Below are positions 8,742-16,388 of a stretch of DNA of 64,000 nucleotides, piece by piece. Within the stretch, counting starts at the first letter, position 1; every line of letters begins with the position of its first letter. The stretch is taken from assembly GCF_009193255.1 (NCBI RefSeq), contig NZ_WACG01000007.1, positions 1 to 64,000 on the forward strand, read 5' to 3'. This DNA comes from Arthrobacter koreensis. GTDB taxonomy: Bacteria; Actinomycetota; Actinomycetes; Actinomycetales; Micrococcaceae. Made by a program: the position numbers and the translations under genes. Under the pieces are notes generated by a model. The model was given only the letters and a program-made list of their open reading frames with translations, was not told the DNA's origin and ran no database searches.

Positions 8742-10460
8742 CTAGTTTTCCAGCAGGGCCCGGCGCAGGGTGTCCAGGCCTACCGAGCCCAGGCGCAGTG
8801 CCCGGGTGTGGAAGGTCCGCGCGTCGTAGGCGTCGCCTTCGCGGGTGCGTACTTCGTCACGGATCTGCTCCCAGAGGCGCTGTCCCAGCTTGTAGGCCGG
8901 TGCCTGCCCCGGCCAGCCGAGGTACCGGGTGAACTCGAAGTTCAGCTGGCCCTCGGAGATGGCGATGTTCTGCTTCAGGAAGTCGTAGCCCTTCTCCGGA
9001 GTCCAGGTGCCGGTTCCCCAGCGCTCGGGGACCTCAAGCTCCAGGTGGACGCCGATGTCGAAGACCACGCGGGCGGCGCGCATGCGCTGGGCATCAAGCA
9101 TGCCCATCCGGTCTCCGGGATCGGAGAGGTGGCCCAGTTCCTCCATCAGGCGCTCGGCGTACAGTGCCCAGCCCTCGCCGTGTCCGGAGACCCAGCAGAC
9201 GTTGCGGCGCCAGCTGTTGAGGGTGTCGCTGGCGGCGGTTGCCGTGGCGATCTGCAGGTGGTGGCCCGGAACGCCCTCGTGGTAGACGGTGGTGGTCTCC
9301 TTCCACGTGGTGAAGGTGTCTTCCCCTTCGGGGACGGACCACCACATGCGGCCGGGGCGGGAGAAGTCCTCCGACGGGCCGGTGTAGTAAATGCCGCCCT
9401 CGTTGGTCGGCGCAATCATGCACTCGAGCCGGCGCATGGGGCCGGTGATCTCGAAGTGCGTTTCGGAGAGCTCGCTGACGGCGCGGTCGGAGAGTTCCTG
9501 CATCCAGGCCTGCAGCTCGGCGGTGCCGTGCAGCTGGCGCTCCGGGTCGGCGTCGAGCAGGTCCATTGCCTCGCGGACTGAGGCGCCTTCCTTGATCTGG
9601 TTGGCCACCTTCTCCTGCTCAGCGATGATGCGGTCCAGTTCGGCCACGCCCCAGGCATAGGTTTCTTCCAGGTCAACGGCGGAGCCGAGGAATTGGCGGG
9701 AGAACAGTGCGTAGCGCTCTGCTCCCACGGCGTCCTTTTCCGGGGCCGAGGGCAGCAGTTCGGTTTCGAGGAAGCTGACCAGCGAGCGGTAGGCGGCGCG
9801 GGCGGCGTCGGAATTCTCCTTCAGGGACGCCTGCAGCTGCTCAGGCAGCGCAGCCCCGTCCGGAAGTGCGGCACCGGAGGTGAAGGAGTCGAAGAATCCG
9901 CCGTCGTCGGCGTACTTCGACGCCTGCTCCATGACGATCTTGACCTGCCGGCGGGCCGCTACCCGGTCCTGCTCGGCCCCGTGGCGCAGCGAGGTGATGT
10001 ACCCGGCGACGGCGTCGGGAACGTTGTGCAGGCGGCCGGAGATGTGTTCCCAGGCTTCCACGGTGTCCGTGGGCATGAGGTCGAAAATGGCGCGGATGTC
10101 CTGCGCCGGGGAAGCGATGTTGTTCAGGTCTGCCAGGTCCCAGCCGGATTCGTGGATCTCCAGCGCCAGGCCCAGGCGCTCACGCATGGCGTCCAGGGTG
10201 ACGCGGTCCACGTCGTCCACCGGCTGCAGGTCCTCAAGGCGCTCAAGGGTCTCCCGCATTGCCTCGGCCATGGATTCAAGGCCGGCGGGGGAGTAGTCGG
10301 CGTACTCGGTTTCGTGGCCCGGAATGCCAAGCGTGGTGGCAAATGACGGATCCAGGGTGAGCAGATTCTGCGTGAAAGCTTCGGCGACGGCGTCAATCGC
10401 AGTGGGGGTGCGCGAACCGGCGTTGGACAGGTTATCTGATGAGGTTGTCTGTTCAGTCAC
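8742..10460 (-). CDS. DUF885 family protein (putative metallopeptidase-like)
   Basis: A 572-residue soluble protein of the DUF885 family, common in Actinobacteria and Xanthomonadaceae. Residues about 390-410 contain YHEGVPGHHLQ, an HExxxGH-type motif that resembles a zinc site of M32-like peptidases, followed about 30 residues later by SGHGEGWALYAERLM, which supplies a second conserved Glu. The family has been proposed to be peptidases, but its substrate is unknown. It starts 18 bp after accE on the same strand, so read-through from accDE is possible, yet a TACGCT -10 box (10468-10473) lies 7 nt before its GTG, indicating its own leaderless promoter. Confidence 0.85.
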   Translation of the reverse strand: MTEQTTSSDNLSNAGSRTPTAIDAVAEAFTQNLLTLDPSFATTLGIPGHETEYADYSPAGLESMAEAMRETLERLEDLQPVDDVDRVTLDAMRERLGLALEIHESGWDLADLNNIASPAQDIRAIFDLMPTDTVEAWEHISGRLHNVPDAVAGYITSLRHGAEQDRVAARRQVKIVMEQASKYADDGGFFDSFTSGAALPDGAALPEQLQASLKENSDAARAAYRSLVSFLETELLPSAPEKDAVGAERYALFSRQFLGSAVDLEETYAWGVAELDRIIAEQEKVANQIKEGASVREAMDLLDADPERQLHGTAELQAWMQELSDRAVSELSETHFEITGPMRRLECMIAPTNEGGIYYTGPSEDFSRPGRMWWSVPEGEDTFTTWKETTTVYHEGVPGHHLQIATATAASDTLNSWRRNVCWVSGHGEGWALYAERLMEELGHLSDPGDRMGMLDAQRMRAARVVFDIGVHLELEVPERWGTGTWTPEKGYDFLKQNIAISEGQLNFEFTRYLGWPGQAPAYKLGQRLWEQIRDEVRTREGDAYDARTFHTRALRLGSVGLDTLRRALLEN

Positions 10461-10478
10461 ACGTCCGAGCGTAGCGTG

Positions 10479-10754
10479 TCAGCGGTAGCTGCGCCGCCAC
10501 GAGCCCGGCCCTGGCGTGGGCTGAAGGCTCAGCGCACGGCGCCGGGTCCACGCCCTGCGGGTGCGCGCGGGGTCCTTCTCCGGGAGTGTTCCAGAGGACA
10601 GGTCCGCCTCGGGGGAAGCGGCCCCCAGGCCAATAACGACGGCGGTAAGGGCCGCCAGCTCCTCCTCCGTCGGGTTGCCGCAGACAACCTGCAGGAACGG
10701 CTCGGCGGGTACGGCCGGGCCCGCGGTTTCGGAGCCGGAATCAAAGACGCTCAC
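10479..10754 (-). CDS. accE: Acyl-CoA carboxylase epsilon subunit
   Basis: A 91-residue protein that stabilises the AccA3-AccD complex in actinomycetes. It carries the family pattern [21 protein letters not shown] at residues about 20-40, a disordered middle, and the basic Trp-containing tail ([14 protein letters not shown]...GSWRRSYR) typical of AccE/PccE. Its GTG overlaps the TGA of accD (GTGA), which implies translational coupling. Direct neighbourhood with accD supports the call for a protein family of low sequence conservation. Confidence 0.88.
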   Translation of the reverse strand: MSVFDSGSETAGPAVPAEPFLQVVCGNPTEEELAALTAVVIGLGAASPEADLSSGTLPEKDPARTRRAWTRRRALSLQPTPGPGSWRRSYR

Positions 10755-12346
10755 AGCGGAATGTTTCCGTGCTTCTTGTGCGGCAGGGCCGCGCGCTTTT
10801 CGCGCAGTGCCCGCAGTCCGCGGATGAGCTGCAGCCGGGTTTCGGACGGTGCAATGACGGCGTCCACGTAGCCGAGTTCAGCGGACTGGTACGGGTTGAG
10901 CAGTTCCTCTTCATAGGCGGTGATGTAGTCCTGCCGGACTTCTTCGACGTCGCGTCCTTCGGCAGCGGCGGCGGCGAGCTGGCTGCGGTACAGGATGTTC
11001 ACCGCTCCCTGGGCTCCCATCACGCCGATCTGGGCGGTGGGCCAGGCCAGGTTCAGGTCCGCGCCGAGCTTCTTGGACCCCATGACGATGTACGCTCCGC
11101 CGTACGCCTTGCGGGTGATCACGGTCAGCTTGGGAACTGTGGCCTCGGCGTAGGCGTAGAGCAGCTTGGCGCCGCGGCGGATGATGCCGTTGAATTCCTG
11201 GTCCTTGCCGGGCAGGAAGCCGGGCACGTCCACGAAGGTGAGGATGGGGATGTTGAACGCGTCGCAGTTGCGGACAAACCTGGCTGCCTTCTCCGAGGCG
11301 GCAATGTCCAGGGTTCCGGCGAACTGCATGGGCTGGTTGGCCACGATGCCAACAGTGTGCCCTTCCAGCCGGCCATAGCCGATGATGACGTTAGGTGCGT
11401 AGAGGGCCTGCATCTCCAGGAAGTGCCCGTCATCCACCACCTGCTCGATCACGGTGCGCATGTCGTAGGGCTGGTTGGCGGAGTCCGGGATGAGTGCGTC
11501 CAGAGCCAGGTCGCCGTCGTTGGTTTCCGGGTCCTGGTCAAACGGGACCAGCGGGGCTTCGGCGAGGTTGTTGCTGGGCAGGAAGTCCAGCAGTTCGCGG
11601 ACGAAGTCCACGGCGTCTTCCTCATCGGAGGCGAGGTAGGTAGAGGTGCCCGTGGTGGCGTTGTGCTGCCGGGCGCCGCCGAGGGTTTCCATGTCCACGT
11701 CCTCACCGGTGACGGTCTTGATGACGTCCGGGCCGGTGATGAACATGTGGGAGGTCTTGTCCACCATCACCACGTAGTCGGTGAGGGCGGGGGAATACGC
11801 GGCACCGCCGGCGGAGGGGCCCATGATCAGGGAGATCTGGGGAACGACGCCGGACGCGTGGACATTGTTGCGGAAGATATCGGCGAACATCGCCAGGGAG
11901 GCAACACCCTCCTGGATGCGGGCTCCGCCGCCGTCGAGGATGCCGACCACTGGGCAGCCGTTGCGCAGCGCGAATTCCTGGACCTTGACGATTTTCTCAC
12001 CGTTGACCTGGCTCAGGGAGCCGCCGTAGACGGTGAAGTCCTGGCTGTAGACCGCAACCGTGCGTCCGTCCACGGTGCCGTAGCCAGAGACCAGGCCGTC
12101 GCCGAGCGGCTTCTTCTTCTCCATCCCGAACGCGGTGGAGCGGTGGACGGCGAGGGCGTCGAACTCAACAAACGAGCCTTCGTCCAGGAGAAGGTCGATG
12201 CGCTCGCGGGCTGTGTGCTTGCCGCGGGCGTGCTGCTTGGCAACTGCCGCTTCGCCGGAGGGCACCAGCGCCTGTGCCTGGCGGCGCCGGAAGTCGGCGA
12301 TTTTCCCGGCGGTCGTCTGCAGATCGATGTCCTGGTCGAGGCTCAT
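10751..12346 (-). CDS. accD: Acyl-CoA carboxylase beta (carboxyltransferase) subunit
   Basis: Transfers the carboxyl group from carboxybiotin to acetyl- or propionyl-CoA. The 531 residues form two crotonase-like halves. The first holds [14 protein letters not shown] and [19 protein letters not shown], an oxyanion-hole glycine pair, and the second holds [27 protein letters not shown] broken by family-typical residues and [12 protein letters not shown]. This is the PccB/AccD5 type. The ATG is preceded by GGAGAG at good distance. It is the first gene of a block with accE, and its upstream region is shared with a divergent dehydrogenase gene and carries two operator-like sites. Confidence 0.95.
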   Translation of the reverse strand: MSLDQDIDLQTTAGKIADFRRRQAQALVPSGEAAVAKQHARGKHTARERIDLLLDEGSFVEFDALAVHRSTAFGMEKKKPLGDGLVSGYGTVDGRTVAVYSQDFTVYGGSLSQVNGEKIVKVQEFALRNGCPVVGILDGGGARIQEGVASLAMFADIFRNNVHASGVVPQISLIMGPSAGGAAYSPALTDYVVMVDKTSHMFITGPDVIKTVTGEDVDMETLGGARQHNATTGTSTYLASDEEDAVDFVRELLDFLPSNNLAEAPLVPFDQDPETNDGDLALDALIPDSANQPYDMRTVIEQVVDDGHFLEMQALYAPNVIIGYGRLEGHTVGIVANQPMQFAGTLDIAASEKAARFVRNCDAFNIPILTFVDVPGFLPGKDQEFNGIIRRGAKLLYAYAEATVPKLTVITRKAYGGAYIVMGSKKLGADLNLAWPTAQIGVMGAQGAVNILYRSQLAAAAAEGRDVEEVRQDYITAYEEELLNPYQSAELGYVDAVIAPSETRLQLIRGLRALREKRAALPHKKHGNIPL

Positions 12347-12413
12347 TTACTCTCCGGTGCTGGGTCTGGCGGGCGGCAGGTGGATCGCCACCCCGAGGGC
12401 CGCACAGCGGTTC

Positions 12414-12493
12414 AGTAGGTTTCTTACAAGCGTGCGGGCGATTCACCCAGTCTAGTGAGCACCCACACGCGGGCAGGGTGTAGGAAACCTACA
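12414..12493. promoter_or_regulatory. Two matching operator-like sites between accD and the dehydrogenase gene
   Basis: Site 1 (12414-12428, AGTAGGTTTCTTACA) and site 2 (12479-12493, TGTAGGAAACCTACA) share the pattern TGTAGG-N3-CCTACA. Site 2 is a perfect 6+6 palindrome with an AAA spacer, and site 1 differs at two arm positions. They lie 65 bp apart in the 300-bp divergent gap. The position fits a regulator of the carboxylase genes, identity unknown. Confidence 0.55.
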
Positions 12494-12597
12494 ATTTGTG
12501 TCTGCGTGCCTTGGCCCACCTGAAAGCGCCCGGCGGTTTGGCTGCCGACTGCCGCTGCCGGCAGCGCCTCCGGGACTCCGTGTCTGCCGGGAGCCGC

Positions 12598-12617
12598 ATG
12601 TTACTGGCCAGTAACAT
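12598..12617. promoter_or_regulatory. Perfect 20-bp palindrome upstream of the dehydrogenase gene
   Basis: ATGTTACTGG followed directly by its complement CCAGTAACAT. The inner TTACTGGCCAGTAA is the style of TetR-family operators in lipid and xenobiotic metabolism. It ends 29 bp before the ATG and would overlap the -35 position of the likely leaderless promoter (TACCCT, 12635-12640), which fits repression. Confidence 0.6.
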
Positions 12618-12646
12618 TTTCGACGCAGGTGCATTACCCTGTCCGT

Positions 12647-13498
12647 ATGACTTCGAACACAGCATCCTCTTCCCCGCGTTCGCTGGCCGGCCGCACCATC
12701 CTCATGTCCGGCGGAAGCCGGGGGATCGGCCTGGCAATTGCCCTCCGCGCCGCTGCCGACGGCGCCAACATTGCGATGCTCGCCAAGACCGCTGAACCGC
12801 ACCCGAAGCTGGAAGGCACTGTCTACACGGCGGCCGAACAGCTCGAAGCCGCCGGCGGCAAGGCCCTGCCGATCATCGGCGACGTGCGCCGCGACGAGGA
12901 CGTTGCCGGGGCCGTAGCGGCCACGGCGGAGCATTTCGGCGGCATCGACATCGTGCTGAACAATGCATCCGCGATCGACCTGCGCAACACCGACGACGTC
13001 ACGATGAAAAGCTATGACCTGATGCAGGACATCAACGCCCGAGGCACGTTCCTCCTGTCCAAGACAGCGCTGCCGGCCCTGCGCGAATCGGACAACGGGC
13101 ACATCCTCACCCTCTCCCCGCCACTGAACCTGGACCCCAAGTGGGCCGGAAGCTACCTCGCCTACACGATGGCCAAGTACGGCATGTCGCTGACCACCCT
13201 GGGCCTGGCAGAGGAACTCAGGAAGGACGGCATCGGCGTGAACTCGCTGTGGCCGTGCACTTCGATCGACACCGCCGCGATCCGCAACATGCCCGGCGGA
13301 TCCGAGCTGGCACAGGTCTCCCGCAGCGCGGACATCATGGCAGACGCAGCCCACGCCATCCTCACCCGTCCGGGCCGCGAGGCAACCGGCAACTTCTACA
13401 CGGATGAAGAGGTGCTCCGGCAGGAAGGCACTACTGACTTCACGAAATACAGCCTGGGTGCACCCGAAGACAAGCTGATGGCCGATTTCTTCCTCTAA
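12647..13498 (+). CDS. Short-chain dehydrogenase, HSDL2-like
   Basis: A 283-residue NAD(P)-dependent oxidoreductase. The cofactor motif is SGGSRGIGLAIA, followed by the AKTAEPHPKLEGTVYTAAE stretch that is a hallmark of the hydroxysteroid dehydrogenase-like 2 (HSDL2) branch, then LNNASAI, and the catalytic Tyr and Lys in YTMAKYGMS. HSDL2 proteins are linked to lipid metabolism. The C-terminal SCP2 domain of the human protein is absent. The ATG at 12647 is chosen over an in-frame GTG at 12629 because a TACCCT -10 box lies 6 nt upstream. The adjacency to accD and the palindrome in front suggest joint control with acyl-CoA metabolism. Confidence 0.88.
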   Translation: MTSNTASSSPRSLAGRTILMSGGSRGIGLAIALRAAADGANIAMLAKTAEPHPKLEGTVYTAAEQLEAAGGKALPIIGDVRRDEDVAGAVAATAEHFGGIDIVLNNASAIDLRNTDDVTMKSYDLMQDINARGTFLLSKTALPALRESDNGHILTLSPPLNLDPKWAGSYLAYTMAKYGMSLTTLGLAEELRKDGIGVNSLWPCTSIDTAAIRNMPGGSELAQVSRSADIMADAAHAILTRPGREATGNFYTDEEVLRQEGTTDFTKYSLGAPEDKLMADFFL

Positions 13499-13545
13499 CC
13501 GGGGGGAGGCCAGCGGGTCCACCGGGGAGCGGGGGAGGCGGCGCG

Positions 13546-13551
13546 TAAGAT
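13546..13551 (+). promoter_or_regulatory. -10 box of a leaderless birA promoter
   Basis: TAAGAT ends 7 nt before the birA ATG, placing transcription start at or beside the first base of the start codon. No Shine-Dalgarno sequence fits in the gap. Confidence 0.55.
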
Positions 13552-13558
13552 CGGGATC

Positions 13559-14446
13559 ATGCACCTGCACTACTCCAGCATGGAGCGCCCGCCCCTGGAA
13601 CCGGAGCGCCTCCAGGCCAGCCTTGTAGCACCTGCGGGTCCGCTGGCCCGCCTGGACGTCGTCGCCGAAACCGGATCCACCAATACGGACCTGGCGGACT
13701 CCGCGCGGCTGGTGCCTTCCGAGTACCCGGACTTGTCCGTGCTGACTGCCGAGCTGCAGACCGCGGGCCGCGGGCGGCTGGGACGTTCCTGGCAGGCGCC
13801 GGAACGTTCCTCGCTGTTTGTCAGTGTGCTGCTGCGCCCGGTCAACCCTGCCGGTCGGCCGCTGCCCACCCAGTCCTACGGGTGGTTGTCCCTGCTTGCA
13901 GCGCTGTCGCTGACCAAGAGCGTGGCAGCCCGCACCGGCGTCGAGCCCCGCCTCAAATGGCCCAACGATGTCCTGGTTGACGGACGGAAACTCGCCGGCG
14001 TCCTGGCCCAGCTCGTTCCGGAAAGCTCCGGCAATCCGCCCGCCGTCGTGGTTGGTACGGGTCTGAACGTCTCACTGACGGACGAGGACCAACCGGTTCC
14101 CACCGCCACGAGCCTGCTGATGGAGTACGCCTCCACCACAGACCGGAACATCCTGCTGCAGGACTACCTGCTGCAGCTGGCCGGGGATTACCGTGCCTTC
14201 TGCGCCGTCGACGGCAATGCGCTGGCCGCCTGGCCCGGCGGCGGGAGCCTGCGGGACCTGGTAGCCGCACGCATGACCACCCTCGGCCAGCACGTCCGCG
14301 CCGAGCTGCCCGGCGGAGGTGAGCTGACCGGCCGCGCGGTGGACCTGGACGCCCACGGCGGGCTCGTTGTGGTGGACGCGGAGACCGGGGAACGGCAGAC
14401 CGTCACGGCCGCCGACGTGGTTCACCTGAGGCCCGCGCAGGCATGA
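13559..14446 (+). CDS. birA: Biotin--[acetyl-CoA-carboxylase] ligase
   Basis: Attaches biotin to the Lys of the BCCP domain encoded at 2988-4772. It is a class I ligase: the catalytic domain begins near residue 25 with no N-terminal DNA-binding domain, so it cannot itself repress biotin genes. Motifs include ETGSTNTDL, AGRGRLGRSW (biotinyl-AMP loop), LKWPNDVLV and KLAGVLAQ, with a small C-terminal SH3-like domain. A TAAGAT -10 box at 13546-13551 lies 7 nt before the ATG, so the message is probably leaderless. It is followed closely by a PH-domain gene and the cyclase gene on the same strand. Confidence 0.95.
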   Translation: MHLHYSSMERPPLEPERLQASLVAPAGPLARLDVVAETGSTNTDLADSARLVPSEYPDLSVLTAELQTAGRGRLGRSWQAPERSSLFVSVLLRPVNPAGRPLPTQSYGWLSLLAALSLTKSVAARTGVEPRLKWPNDVLVDGRKLAGVLAQLVPESSGNPPAVVVGTGLNVSLTDEDQPVPTATSLLMEYASTTDRNILLQDYLLQLAGDYRAFCAVDGNALAAWPGGGSLRDLVAARMTTLGQHVRAELPGGGELTGRAVDLDAHGGLVVVDAETGERQTVTAADVVHLRPAQA

Positions 14447-14477
14447 CCAAACTTCGACTCCCCGGATTCCGGTGCGG

Positions 14478-15041
14478 ATGAGGCTGGAGCCCGGCGAGCA
14501 GGTGATCGTATCCGCACGGCCGCACGCGGGTCCGCTGGCCGGTCCTGTGCTCCTTGCCGTGCTGTCCTGCGCTGCTGGCGGTTTCGCTCTCGGTTACCTC
14601 GGGCGGGAGTCGGTACCCGCGTCACTGGCGGAATGGACGCCGGTGCTGGCTCCCGCCGTCGCCATTCTGGTGCTCTTGATCCTGCTGCGTTTCTGCGTCC
14701 CGGCCGTGCTGCGCTGGAACGCTGCACGGTATGTGCTGACCAACCGCAGGATGATCCACCGCCGCGGAGTGCTGAGGCGGCGCGAACACGACCTTCCGCT
14801 GGCCTCCATCTGCCAGCTGGAAGCCAGGCAGGGGATACTGCAACGCATGCAGCGCGCCGGAACCCTGCGCGTGGATCTGGGCAGGGGGAGGGTCATTGAC
14901 TATCCGTCGGTTCCGGAAGTGCACCGGTTTAAGTCGATTGTGTTGGCCACCATAGAAGAGCTGCCAATGACCGTAATGTTCGATGGTGTAGATATTGAAG
15001 GAAGCGCGGTCTACGACGACGAATGGAGCAGCGATGAGTGA
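14478..15041 (+). CDS. PH-domain (YdbS-type) membrane protein
   Basis: A small membrane protein of about 187 residues. Two hydrophobic helices (about 20-45 and 55-80) are followed by a bacterial PH-like domain with the characteristic YVLTNRRMIHRRGVLRRREHDLPLASI pattern, split by charged residues, and a short acidic tail. This family is found across Actinobacteria and has no fixed function; YdbS/YdbT relatives are linked to envelope stress. The start is the ATG at 14478, with a GTG two codons earlier as an alternative. It begins about 30 bp after birA and its stop overlaps the start of the cyclase gene by 8 bp, so the two are translated from one message. Confidence 0.8.
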   Translation: MRLEPGEQVIVSARPHAGPLAGPVLLAVLSCAAGGFALGYLGRESVPASLAEWTPVLAPAVAILVLLILLRFCVPAVLRWNAARYVLTNRRMIHRRGVLRRREHDLPLASICQLEARQGILQRMQRAGTLRVDLGRGRVIDYPSVPEVHRFKSIVLATIEELPMTVMFDGVDIEGSAVYDDEWSSDE

Positions 15042-16176
15042 GCAGGGCCAGGACGCACCGGATGGTGCCGCCGAGCCCGAGCCGCTGACACTGTCGATGA
15101 ACGCAGTCCCCCTGCCGGATAAGCCCGCAATTCCGGGATCTTCCGGTTCGATTGACCGCGAGGATGTCCGGCGGCTCGAAGCGCAGCTGATCGGCGGCCC
15201 CCGGACACTCAAGCGGCGCGAGGCCGCCGCAGGGGCAGGCGTGTCCCTGCTCTCCGCCCGCAAGCTCTGGCGCGCCATGGGTTTTCCGAACCTCGACGAC
15301 GACGCCGTGTTCTTCACGGAGGCGGACAAGGACGCCCTCAGCACCGTGATCGAGCTGGTCCGCGAGGAACGGCTGACCGAGGAAGCCGCGATCTCGATCA
15401 TGCGGTCCATCGGACAAATGACGGACCGCATGGTGGTGTGGCAGATCGAAGCGCTGGTCGAGGAAATGGTGGTCCAGCGCGGGATCACGGACGCCGAGGC
15501 GCGCAAGCGGCTGGTTGCTGCCCTGCCGGACCTGGTTGAACCGCTGGAAAAGACGCTGGTCTATGCCTGGAAGCGGCAGCTGAATGCTGCCATCCAGCGG
15601 CTCGCGCTGCGGGCCGAGGCCGGCCTTGCGAGCCATGAAGGGGAAACGGATGACAATCCGCTGCCGCTGGCACGCGCCGTTGGCTTTGCCGACCTGGTTT
15701 CCTACACGAGCCTCTCCCGGCAGATGAATGAGAAAACGCTGGCACAGATGGTGCAGCGTTTCGAGCACAAGTGCTCCGAGATCATCTCGGTGGGCGGCGG
15801 CCGGCTGGTGAAGACCATCGGTGACGAAGTCCTGTTCAACGCGGAGACTCCGGAAGCGGGAGCCGAGATTTCGCTGGCCCTGGCCAAGGCGTTCACGGAG
15901 GATGAGCTGCTGCCCTCCGCCCGCGTAGCCATGGTGTGGGGACGCGTCCTGTCCCGGCTTGGCGACATTTACGGGCCCACCGTGAACCTGGCTTCCCGCC
16001 TGACCTCCCTCGCGGAGCCCGGAACGGTCCTGACCGATGCCTCGACGGCGGCGGCGCTGCGCAACAACGAACGGTTCATCCTCATTCCGCATTCCCCGCG
16101 CAACGTGCGCGGTTTCGGGGAGATCCACCCGGTGACGCTCGCCCGGGGCACCGGCCCCGGCCTGGTCCTGGACTAG
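15034..16176 (+). CDS. Class III adenylate cyclase with N-terminal regulatory domain
   Basis: Makes cAMP from ATP. Residues about 40-190 form a helical regulatory region resembling that of the pH-sensing mycobacterial cyclase Rv1264, and residues about 210-375 form the catalytic domain. All key residues are visible: metal-binding Asp220 (GFADLVSYT) and Asp264 (KTIGDEVLF), adenine-selecting Lys260 and Asp311, and transition-state Asn318 and Arg322 (VNLASRL). Only one catalytic domain is present, so it works as a homodimer. Total length (380 aa) is close to Rv1264. The ATG at 15034 overlaps the upstream stop and is preferred to an earlier in-frame start at 14995 that would lie inside the PH gene. 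Whether it senses pH or membrane state is unknown. Confidence 0.9.
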   Translation: MSEQGQDAPDGAAEPEPLTLSMNAVPLPDKPAIPGSSGSIDREDVRRLEAQLIGGPRTLKRREAAAGAGVSLLSARKLWRAMGFPNLDDDAVFFTEADKDALSTVIELVREERLTEEAAISIMRSIGQMTDRMVVWQIEALVEEMVVQRGITDAEARKRLVAALPDLVEPLEKTLVYAWKRQLNAAIQRLALRAEAGLASHEGETDDNPLPLARAVGFADLVSYTSLSRQMNEKTLAQMVQRFEHKCSEIISVGGGRLVKTIGDEVLFNAETPEAGAEISLALAKAFTEDELLPSARVAMVWGRVLSRLGDIYGPTVNLASRLTSLAEPGTVLTDASTAAALRNNERFILIPHSPRNVRGFGEIHPVTLARGTGPGLVLD

Positions 16177-16388
16177 TCCGGCAGGCGGAGTCCGGGTCAG
16201 GGATCCACGCGTGCAGCCGGAGCGATCCCCGGAGAACTCCACACCCCCTGACTTTTTTGGGCAGGAACCTTAGCAATATGCGACACTAAGTCCGTCTGCC
16301 TGCGTTCTGCCGCCCAGCGATTGGACACCGCATCAACAAGGCGCGGAGAACCGGCACGGCTTTTGGGGATCGCAACAGGGGGAACCAC

